Shown piece after piece: positions 57,425 through 64,000 of a stretch of DNA of 64,000 nucleotides (position 1 is its first letter; every line of letters starts with the position of its first letter). The translations under genes and the position numbers were made by a program. The DNA comes from Marinobacter antarcticus (GTDB taxonomy: Bacteria > Pseudomonadota > Gammaproteobacteria > Pseudomonadales > Oleiphilaceae), in assembly GCF_900142385.1 (NCBI RefSeq), contig NZ_FRAQ01000001.1, positions 2,108,001-2,172,000 on the forward strand, read 5' to 3'. The notes beneath the pieces were generated by a model that had not been told where the DNA came from, ran no database searches, and saw only the letters and a program-made list of their open reading frames with translations.

Positions 57425-58888
57425 ATGCTGCGAATTGCCGAAGAAGCTCTCACATTTGATGATGTTCTGTTGGTGCCCGGTTATTCCGAGGTGCTGCCTC
57501 ACCAAGTGGATCTGCGCACTAAACTGACCCGGACTATCACGCTGAATACGCCTCTGATATCAGCCGCCATGGATACGGTGACCGAGGCCGAGCTGGCAAT
57601 CGCCATGGCGCAGGAAGGCGGCATCGGCATCATGCACAAGAGCATGAGCGTTGAGCAGCAGGCAGCTACCGTGCGCAAGGTCAAGAAGTTTGAAAGCGGG
57701 GTGGTGAAGGATCCTATTACGGTTCGGCCGGAAAACACCGTGCGCGAGCTTGTGGAAATCACTATGGCCAACAACATTTCCGGCTTGCCGGTTGTTGATG
57801 GCAACGAGCTGGTTGGCATTGTCACCGGGCGGGACATCCGCTTTGAAAGCAGTATGGACACACCGGTGCACCAGATCATGACACCGAAGGAAAAGCTGGT
57901 AACGGTAAAAGAAGGCGCCAGCCTGGACGAGGTCAAGGAATTACTGCATCGCCACCGTATTGAAAAAGTTCTGGTCGTCAATGATGAATTCCAGCTGTGT
58001 GGCCTGGTGACAGTGAAAGACATCCAGAAATCCAAAGACTATCCGCTGGCCTGCAAAGACAGTCAGGGTCGTTTGCGCGTTGGTGCAGCGGTGGGCACAG
58101 GTAGTGATGCTGAAGCCCGTATTATTGCGTTGGCCGATGCGGGCGTGGATGTGATCGTTGTGGATACTGCCCATGGCCATTCACGCGGTGTCATTGAGCG
58201 GGTGCGATGGATCAAGGAACATTATCCGGAACTGCAGGTAATCGGCGGTAATATTGCCACCGGCGAAGCAGCAATAGCGCTGGCCGATGCGGGCGTGGAT
58301 GCGGTAAAGGTTGGTATCGGCCCCGGATCCATCTGTACAACCCGGATTGTCGCCGGTGTGGGTGTGCCGCAGATTTCGGCAGTATCCAGCGTCGCGGAAG
58401 CGCTGAAAGATCGAGATATTCCAGTGATTGCGGATGGTGGTGTACGTTTTTCCGGTGATATTGCAAAAGCCATTGTAGCCGGTGCCCACTGCGTGATGAT
58501 CGGCAGCTTGCTGGCAGGCACCGACGAAGCGCCAGGAGAAATTGAGCTTTACCAGGGGCGCAGCTACAAGGCCTATCGCGGAATGGGTTCACTGGGTGCC
58601 ATGGGGCAGGGTTCGAGCGACCGCTACTTCCAGGATGCCAGCAAAGGTATCGAGAAGCTGGTGCCCGAAGGCATCGAGGGTCGGGTTGCCTGCAAGGGCC
58701 CAATGCGCAATATCATTCATCAGCTGATGGGTGGCCTGCGTGCAGCCATGGGTTATACCGGTAGTGCAACCATTCCAGAGATGCGCACCAAGCCCCGGTT
58801 TGTTCGCATCACCGGTGCCGGTATGCGTGAAAGCCATGTACACGACGTAACCATCACCAAAGAATCGCCAAACTACCGCGTCAGCTGA
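57425..58888 (+). CDS. guaB: GuaB, inosine-5'-monophosphate dehydrogenase
   Basis: The 487-residue enzyme converts IMP to XMP. The two CBS domains (about 93-205), the catalytic loop [18 protein letters not shown] with the active cysteine near 304, and the flap segment RGMGSLGAM are present. The ATG at 57425 ([19 protein letters not shown]) matches family starts; the upstream in-frame ATG at 57377 would add 16 residues. guaA follows after a hairpin. Confidence 0.98.
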   Translation: MLRIAEEALTFDDVLLVPGYSEVLPHQVDLRTKLTRTITLNTPLISAAMDTVTEAELAIAMAQEGGIGIMHKSMSVEQQAATVRKVKKFESGVVKDPITVRPENTVRELVEITMANNISGLPVVDGNELVGIVTGRDIRFESSMDTPVHQIMTPKEKLVTVKEGASLDEVKELLHRHRIEKVLVVNDEFQLCGLVTVKDIQKSKDYPLACKDSQGRLRVGAAVGTGSDAEARIIALADAGVDVIVVDTAHGHSRGVIERVRWIKEHYPELQVIGGNIATGEAAIALADAGVDAVKVGIGPGSICTTRIVAGVGVPQISAVSSVAEALKDRDIPVIADGGVRFSGDIAKAIVAGAHCVMIGSLLAGTDEAPGEIELYQGRSYKAYRGMGSLGAMGQGSSDRYFQDASKGIEKLVPEGIEGRVACKGPMRNIIHQLMGGLRAAMGYTGSATIPEMRTKPRFVRITGAGMRESHVHDVTITKESPNYRVS

Positions 58889-58903
58889 TTGTAGACAGTT
58901 TCC

Positions 58904-58929
58904 ATGCGGCCCCATTCACGGGGCCGCAT
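58904..58929 (+). terminator. Terminator-like hairpin between guaB and guaA
   Basis: A perfect 10-base stem (atgcggcccc/ggggccgcat) with a six-base loop is followed by tgtttatttttt. It lies 15 bases after the guaB stop and 22 bases before the guaA ATG. It may attenuate transcription into guaA or mark the end of guaB mRNA. Confidence 0.75.
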
Positions 58930-58951
58930 TGTTTATTTTTTCGAGGATTCC

Positions 58952-60529
58952 ATGGCCCACAATATTCACGATCACCGCATCCTGATTCTTGATTTCGGTT
59001 CCCAGTACACTCAGCTGATTGCCCGCCGCGTGCGTGAGATTGGTGTGTACTGCGAGGTTCGCGCTTTCAACATCACAGATGAAGAACTGCAGGCGTTTAA
59101 TCCTAAAGGCATTCTGTTGGCCGGTGGCCCGGAGTCTGTTACCGAGCTGGGCGGACCGCGTGCGCCTGAAGGGTTGTTTGATCTCGGTATTCCGGTACTG
59201 GGCATCTGCTACGGCATGCAAACCATGGCTGAACAATTGGGCGGGCGGGTTGCCAGCTCAGAGAAGCGTGAATTCGGTTACGCCCAAGTAAAAGTGCGCG
59301 CCAAAGGTCCGCTGCTGCGGGATATTACTGACCACCTGACGGCCACGGGTGAATCCCTGCTGGACGTGTGGATGAGCCACGGCGACAAGGTTGTAGCCAT
59401 GCCGGAAGGCTTCGAGCTGCTGGCTTCAACAGAAAGTGCGCCGGTAGCGGCCATGCAGGATTTGTCGCGCAATCTTTACGGTCTGCAGTTCCATCCGGAA
59501 GTGACCCATACTCTGCAAGGCAAGCGCATTCTGGAACACTTCGTGATGTCCATCTGTGGCTGCGATGCGCTGTGGACACCGGCCAAGATTGTAGACGACG
59601 CTGTGCGCCAGATCCGCGAGCAGGTGGGTTCCGACAAAGTGCTGCTAGGGTTGTCTGGCGGCGTGGATTCGTCGGTAACTGCGGCACTGCTGCACAAGGC
59701 CATTGGCGATCAGCTTACCTGTGTTTTCGTGGACAACGGCCTGTTGCGCCTGAACGAAGGCGATCAGGTGATGGATATGTTTGGCAGCAGCATGGGCGTG
59801 AAGGTGATTCGCGCAGATGCGGAAGAGCGTTTTCTGACCAACCTCAAGGGCGTCAGCGATCCGGAGCAAAAGCGTAAGGTTATTGGCAACACATTCATCG
59901 ATGTGTTCGACGAAGAAGCTACGCGCATCCAGAATGTAAACTGGCTGGCCCAGGGTACTATCTATCCGGACGTGATCGAGTCGGCTGCTTCCAAGACTGG
60001 CAAGTCTCACGTGATTAAATCGCATCACAATGTGGGTGGCCTGCCAGAAACCATGAAGCTGAAGCTGGTCGAGCCGCTGCGCGAACTGTTCAAAGACGAA
60101 GTGCGCCGCATTGGCCTGGAGTTGGGCCTGCCTTACGATATGGTTTACCGCCATCCGTTCCCGGGGCCGGGCCTGGGTGTGCGTATTCTGGGCGAAGTAA
60201 AAAAGGAATACGCCGATATTCTGCGCCGCGCCGACGCTATCTTTCTGGAAGAGCTTCACCGCGCTGATTTTTACCACAAAACCAGCCAGGCCTTTGCGGT
60301 TTTCCTGCCGGTGAAATCTGTGGGAGTGGTAGGCGACGCCCGCCGCTACGAATGGGTTATTGCGCTGCGCGCTGTGGAAACCATCGACTTTATGACCGCG
60401 CGCTGGGCACACCTGCCGTACGATCTTCTGGAAACCGTGTCTAACCGCATTATTAACGAAATTACCGGCGTGTCTCGGGTGACTTACGACGTGTCTTCCA
60501 AGCCGCCTGCGACCATTGAGTGGGAATGA
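58952..60529 (+). CDS. guaA: GuaA, GMP synthase
   Basis: The 525-residue enzyme aminates XMP to GMP. It has an N-terminal class I glutamine amidotransferase domain (catalytic cysteine in GICYGMQTM, His-Glu in [10 protein letters not shown]), an ATP-pyrophosphatase domain with the [16 protein letters not shown]-loop and a C-terminal dimerisation domain. Length equals that of E. coli. The ATG at 58952 matches the family start; an upstream frame would add 16 residues over the terminator. Its 3' end is a known island insertion site. Confidence 0.98.
   Translation: MAHNIHDHRILILDFGSQYTQLIARRVREIGVYCEVRAFNITDEELQAFNPKGILLAGGPESVTELGGPRAPEGLFDLGIPVLGICYGMQTMAEQLGGRVASSEKREFGYAQVKVRAKGPLLRDITDHLTATGESLLDVWMSHGDKVVAMPEGFELLASTESAPVAAMQDLSRNLYGLQFHPEVTHTLQGKRILEHFVMSICGCDALWTPAKIVDDAVRQIREQVGSDKVLLGLSGGVDSSVTAALLHKAIGDQLTCVFVDNGLLRLNEGDQVMDMFGSSMGVKVIRADAEERFLTNLKGVSDPEQKRKVIGNTFIDVFDEEATRIQNVNWLAQGTIYPDVIESAASKTGKSHVIKSHHNVGGLPETMKLKLVEPLRELFKDEVRRIGLELGLPYDMVYRHPFPGPGLGVRILGEVKKEYADILRRADAIFLEELHRADFYHKTSQAFAVFLPVKSVGVVGDARRYEWVIALRAVETIDFMTARWAHLPYDLLETVSNRIINEITGVSRVTYDVSSKPPATIEWE
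60510..60529 (+). other. Potential island attachment site at the guaA 3' end
   Basis: The last 20 bases, cgaccattgagtgggaatga, belong to the conserved guaA end used as attB by tyrosine recombinases of genomic islands. No second copy was found in this window, so attL/attR status is not shown. The call relies on established knowledge of guaA as a hot spot and on the change of gene content that follows. Confidence 0.4.
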
Positions 60530-60781
60530 TTCCGCATCTGGCGCCTCAGAAAGTACGCGGGGCGCGACCTTCGGAGATTTCAATCTGCTGAGCGGCATAG
60601 CAATGTTGCTCGCCAGTGCGTGAAGTCCCGTTGACAGCCCCAGCTCCCGGAAGGCAAGCCGATTCACAGCTGGCTGATTCAGAGTCCCTGAACCTGCCCA
60701 GCACCAAATGCACCTGGTCTAGCAGCTCACGCGCGGGATGAAGGAAATGACCTTCATCGGTTTTCCTATAGCTGAATGACT
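60530..60781. other. Stretch without a recognisable gene after guaA
   Basis: No start-bearing frame with clear family character is seen in these 252 bases. On the minus strand one frame is open across most of the stretch (stop at 60548-60546) and reads into the next gene without a start; it contains HPARELLDQVHLVLGRFRD, which I do not recognise. It may be a gene remnant or chance. No tRNA, terminator of quality or integrase fragment was seen. Confidence 0.5.
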
Positions 60782-62767
60782 CTATACGCCGAATGGGAAG
60801 GTCTCCGCAGCCCCTTCGGTGGCCTTCCTGACTAACGGTTCAACCGCCCGGGTTTCATCAAACCAGATATACTCGTCAAACTGTCGCGGCAGGGAGGCGT
60901 AGAAATAGTGGCTCTGCAATTCAGTCTCAGGCCGGTAGATCACGCCGATGGCGCGCTCCAATCGTTCCTGGAGGAGTTTTTGCCGAGTAATTTCCTGTAC
61001 CGGGTAGCGCAATGGCAACAGGAAATTGTCGGTTTTAACGTCGTGACAGATACGTTCATAGCTGTCGATGTGCGATGCCTGTACTTGTTTGATTTCCATG
61101 GGGCCGCCCCACTCAGAGGCGGCTGCCACTGTACCGTGATCTGTCCCAAAACCGATGATATATGCGGCATCACCATACGCCTGGCGCACCAGTTGACCGA
61201 CATTGAACTCGCCGCGCGCACTCATTTCTGTTGCCCGGGCATCCCCGACATGTGAATTGTGTTCCCAGATGACAGCTTTTGATTGCGGGCCCCGAAATTT
61301 CAGAACGGATTGCAAGGTCTCGAACATATGCTTGTCACGCTGGTTCCAGGAATTGTTTTCAGCGTAGTACATGGTGCGATAATAGCGCTCGGCATTGCTT
61401 ACCAGCCGAGCGTTCTGCTCGGCATCGAAGAATCGCTCGCCATCCGCCATTGAATAGTCAAGGCGATTCTCCAGCAGCTGCTTCAGGTTGGCTAATACTT
61501 CGGCTTCACACGCTTGGTACTGTTTGGTCATGGTGACGTGGGCATATAGCGTTGGGTCACTCGCCCACGGTGTCAGGCAGCCATAGCGTACTCTGGCCAC
61601 TTCCGCTGTTTCGGGATCTACCGTGTCCAGATAGCTTAGTACGGCTTCTATAGACGTGCTCAGGCTATACAGATCCAAGCCGTAGAATCCTACCTTGTTT
61701 TCGGACGCATGGATTTTCTCATTGTGAGCTCTGAGCCAGTCGATGAATTCGAGCACCGAAGTATTTGCCCACATCCAGGTGGGAAATCGGGAAAACGGTG
61801 TGCTCAGGTGCATCAAATCCGGGGCCGTGCCGTGAACATAGTGATCCAAATGCGCGGCGTCGGGCCAGTCGGCCTCTACTGCGATGGCGGTAAAACCTTT
61901 CTTTTCGATTAACTCCCGGGTGATCCGCGCCCTCATCTCATAAAACTCAGCCGTACCGTGTGAAGCCTCACCCAGTAATACGAGGCGACTGTCGCCGATG
62001 CGCGCTAACAGATTGTCCAGATTGACGTGATCAATTGAGGCAAAGTGCTCGCTGGATTCAAAAATCAGCTCAGACAGGGATGCTCCACTTTTTTCCGGTG
62101 CAACAGCGGTAGCGGTTTCATACTCCCAGCCAGCTGCGCCGATCAAGGGCACGAAACGGACGCTTCCCAAGTCCTCTTCCGCGTATTCTTGCTCGCTGAT
62201 ACGCCGTACGCGGAGCAGTTTCTGCGTTTGCAGGCTGGTGCCAACCGGGATTACTAGGCGGCCGCCAATGGCCAGTTGTTGTTTAAGCGTATCAGGAACT
62301 TCGGGACCTCCCGCAGCGACCACAATCGCGTCAAAAGGAGCGTGCTCTGGCCAGCCCAACGTGCCGTCGCCATAGAGTACGTGAATATTTTTGTAGCCAA
62401 GATCGTCGAGTTTGTTGCGAGCTGAATCTACAAGAATTTTGTGCCGTTCCACTGTGTAAACATCGGCTGCAATTTCCGCCAGGATGGCAGCCGCATAGCC
62501 TGATCCGGTGCCGACTTCCAACACACGATCTGCAGCCTGTAGTTCAAGTGCGGCAGTCATAAGCGCCACAATATAGGGCTGGGAGATAGTCTGGCTGGCG
62601 GCGATGGGCAGGGGAGAGTCACTATAGGCAAACTCTACCAATTCTGTCGGTACAAATTCCTCGCGCGGTACAGCACTGACTGCATTCAAAACCGTTTGAT
62701 CGTGCAGGCCGCGTGCGGACAACTGCACATCGATCATCTGCCTCCTAAGGAGTTCAAACTGGCTCAT
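60782..62767 (-). CDS. Fusion of protein-L-isoaspartate O-methyltransferase and erythromycin esterase-like domain
   Basis: Residues 1-210 form a Pcm domain with SAM motif VLEVGTGSGYAAAIL (83-97) and the PIAASQTISQPYIVA segment typical of isoaspartate methyltransferases. Residues 235-661 form an erythromycin esterase-like domain with LLGEASHGTAEFY (Glu 267, His 270) and AVEADWPDAAHLDHY (Glu 298). Pcm repairs isoaspartyl damage; Ere-like proteins open macrolides, but most homologues of this size have no known substrate. Fused forms occur in several bacteria. The fusion is continuous without an internal stop. A GAGG ribosome site precedes the ATG. Confidence 0.92.
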   Translation of the reverse strand: MSQFELLRRQMIDVQLSARGLHDQTVLNAVSAVPREEFVPTELVEFAYSDSPLPIAASQTISQPYIVALMTAALELQAADRVLEVGTGSGYAAAILAEIAADVYTVERHKILVDSARNKLDDLGYKNIHVLYGDGTLGWPEHAPFDAIVVAAGGPEVPDTLKQQLAIGGRLVIPVGTSLQTQKLLRVRRISEQEYAEEDLGSVRFVPLIGAAGWEYETATAVAPEKSGASLSELIFESSEHFASIDHVNLDNLLARIGDSRLVLLGEASHGTAEFYEMRARITRELIEKKGFTAIAVEADWPDAAHLDHYVHGTAPDLMHLSTPFSRFPTWMWANTSVLEFIDWLRAHNEKIHASENKVGFYGLDLYSLSTSIEAVLSYLDTVDPETAEVARVRYGCLTPWASDPTLYAHVTMTKQYQACEAEVLANLKQLLENRLDYSMADGERFFDAEQNARLVSNAERYYRTMYYAENNSWNQRDKHMFETLQSVLKFRGPQSKAVIWEHNSHVGDARATEMSARGEFNVGQLVRQAYGDAAYIIGFGTDHGTVAAASEWGGPMEIKQVQASHIDSYERICHDVKTDNFLLPLRYPVQEITRQKLLQERLERAIGVIYRPETELQSHYFYASLPRQFDEYIWFDETRAVEPLVRKATEGAAETFPFGV

Positions 62768-62913
62768 AGAGGATCCTCGTGGTTATCCAAGACAATGACA
62801 CAAGCCGGTGGAATTGAAGCTGACACTTACACTCCAAACTCTTACTCGTCCTAGGTGCTTGTATAGTTATAGGCGCACGGCAAGTATTTTGCCTCGGCTA
62901 TCAGGGTTATCCC

Positions 62914-64000
62914 TTACCGTCTGTTGCGCGAGGCCGGAATGGAGCAGCACCGCAGACGGGCGGTGACGCGTTTTGTCGTTCCGTCTGTCGGGATGGCAAT
63001 GCAATCGTCGTCCACGGGCTGCCCGTCCACCGCGAGCTCGACGCGTCCGGTGCCTACTCGTTCGGGATCCTTGATCGTGACGATCAGAACGCCGTCGGGG
63101 CCGTTGATCCGGACCCTGGCACCACCCCAGCTCGTCGGGATTCGAGGAGCTATCCGGACTGCGCCGCGCTGGAGGCTCAGGCCGAGAATACCTTCGACGG
63201 CCAACTGCCAGCTCCAGCCGGCCGCCCCCGTGTACCAAGTCCAGCCAGCTTGGCCGGTGCCGGGTCCTGCGCCGCGCACGTCGGCGGCCAGGACGTAGGG
63301 CTCGCCGCGATAGAGTTCTGCTCCGCCGAGGTCGTCGGTGCGGCGGATGGGGTTGATCAGGTCGAAGATCTCGTAGGCCAGGTCACCATTGCCTAGTCGC
63401 GCGTGGGCCAGGCCCAGCCAAGCCGCAGCATGAGTGTACTGGCCGCCATTTTCCCGAACACCCGGTGGGTAGGCGCGAATGTAGCCCGGATCGCGCAGTG
63501 TCCGATCGAACGGAGGTGTCAGCAGACGCACCAGCCGTGCATCGTGATCGACCAGGCGGTCGGTCGCGGCGTTGATGGCTGCGGCGGTTCGCTCGGACGA
63601 GGGCCCGTCGGCCAACGCCGCCCAGGATTGGGAGATGCTGTCGATCTGGCACTCTTCGGAATCCTTTGAGCCCCAGGGCAGGCCATCATCCGCGAAGGCG
63701 CGCATGTACCATGCGCCATCCCAGCCTGATGCATCGGCCACTCGACGCAGATCATCTGCGCGCGCTCTCCAGAGGTTATCGAGATCGTTGCGCCCGACGT
63801 CTTTGGCGAGGTTGGCAAAGGCCTCGGCGCATGTCGCGGCGAACCAGGCGAGCCATACACTTTCGCCGTGTCCCTCTATGCCGACGCGGTTCATGCCGTC
63901 GTTCCAGTCTCCCGCGCCGATGAGTGGCAGCCCATGCACTCCCGCAGTGACGCCACGGTCCAGCGCACGCCGGCAATGCTCAAACAACGTCCCGCGCTCT
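62914..64000 (-). CDS. GH94 cyclic beta-glucan synthase-like protein, C-terminal fragment
   Basis: The frame is open to the right edge, so this is the C-terminal 361 residues of a larger protein. It contains the GH94 catalytic-region motif GLPLIGAGDWNDGMNRVG with the general-acid Asp, SISQSWAAL, RENGGQYTHAAAWLGLAHA and GWTWYTGAAGWSWQLAVEGILGL segments. These match the phosphorylase-like domain of NdvB/ChvB cyclic beta-1,2-glucan synthases (about 2,800 residues) or smaller glycoside phosphorylases. The base composition is GC-richer than the neighbours, with one 60-base line at 63001 holding 43 G+C against 28 at 61321. The N-terminal part is outside the window. Confidence 0.88.
   Translation of the reverse strand, partial: ERGTLFEHCRRALDRGVTAGVHGLPLIGAGDWNDGMNRVGIEGHGESVWLAWFAATCAEAFANLAKDVGRNDLDNLWRARADDLRRVADASGWDGAWYMRAFADDGLPWGSKDSEECQIDSISQSWAALADGPSSERTAAAINAATDRLVDHDARLVRLLTPPFDRTLRDPGYIRAYPPGVRENGGQYTHAAAWLGLAHARLGNGDLAYEIFDLINPIRRTDDLGGAELYRGEPYVLAADVRGAGPGTGQAGWTWYTGAAGWSWQLAVEGILGLSLQRGAVRIAPRIPTSWGGARVRINGPDGVLIVTIKDPERVGTGRVELAVDGQPVDDDCIAIPTDGTTKRVTARLRCCSIPASRNRR

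Noticed and set aside
59645..60667. A 340-codon open frame on the minus strand opposite guaA
   Set aside because: It is the complement of guaA with no recognisable domain; the part beyond guaA is too short to support a gene.
60546..60781. Open minus-strand frame after guaA as a possible gene remnant
   Set aside because: It lacks a start within the gap and resembles no family I know, so it is described in the gap entry and not called a gene or pseudogene.

Overview
The window reads as an ordinary chromosomal segment of a marine gammaproteobacterium close to Marinobacter and the Pseudomonas group. The assignment rests on protein families and on gene order that I recall from Pseudomonas aeruginosa (clpS-clpA-infA-bpt-aat-trxB; PilZ-lolC-lolD-DUF2062-comEC-exbB-exbD-lpxK-trm112-kdsB-ptp-murB; a gpx-ospR pair). 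No search was run. No tRNA, rRNA, CRISPR array, insertion sequence or phage gene was recognised.

Layout. 1-5.5 kb (minus strand): the cbb3 cytochrome oxidase operon ccoNOQP followed by its assembly genes ccoG, ccoH and the start of ccoI, with an Anr/FNR-like box ahead of ccoN. 5.7-13.9 kb: a 7TMR-DISM diguanylate cyclase, a small monooxygenase-fold protein, a TusA-like protein, DsbD, the EF-P hydroxylase EpmC, RhlB, PdxB and an unknown protein. 13.9-21.4 kb: an AlaA-type aminotransferase, a glutathione peroxidase with an OspR/OhrR regulator and a palindromic operator candidate, a hybrid histidine kinase, an unknown membrane-anchored protein, a LysR regulator and a GNAT fusion. 21.4-27.5 kb: RoxA, PurB, HflD, MnmA, a Nudix hydrolase, RluE-type pseudouridine synthase and a cold-shock protein.

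27.8-36.4 kb: nearly the whole bacterial N-degron pathway (ClpS, ClpA, Bpt, Aat) around infA, then thioredoxin reductase, a lone MoxR ATPase and the two agmatine-to-putrescine enzymes. 36.5-49.2 kb: envelope biogenesis, with a coiled-coil PilZ protein, a single LolC/E-type permease with LolD, DUF2062, ComEC, and an operon exbB-exbD-msbA-lpxK-trm112-kdsB-ptp-murB in which most genes overlap by four bases. 49.2-60.5 kb: ProS, an Lrp regulator divergent from leuA, a CspA-type protein, PrpE, XseA, guaB and guaA.

After the guaA stop at 60529 the character changes. A 252-base stretch without a recognisable gene leads to a protein-isoaspartate methyltransferase/erythromycin-esterase fusion and then the C-terminal part of a GH94 cyclic beta-glucan synthase that is visibly GC-richer. 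The 3' end of guaA is a known insertion site for genomic islands, so this right edge is the most likely accessory DNA and the best place to look for something new. The rest is mostly conserved core genome; its points of interest are operon arrangements (single Lol permease, lone MoxR, gpx-ospR operator) and four poorly characterised proteins.
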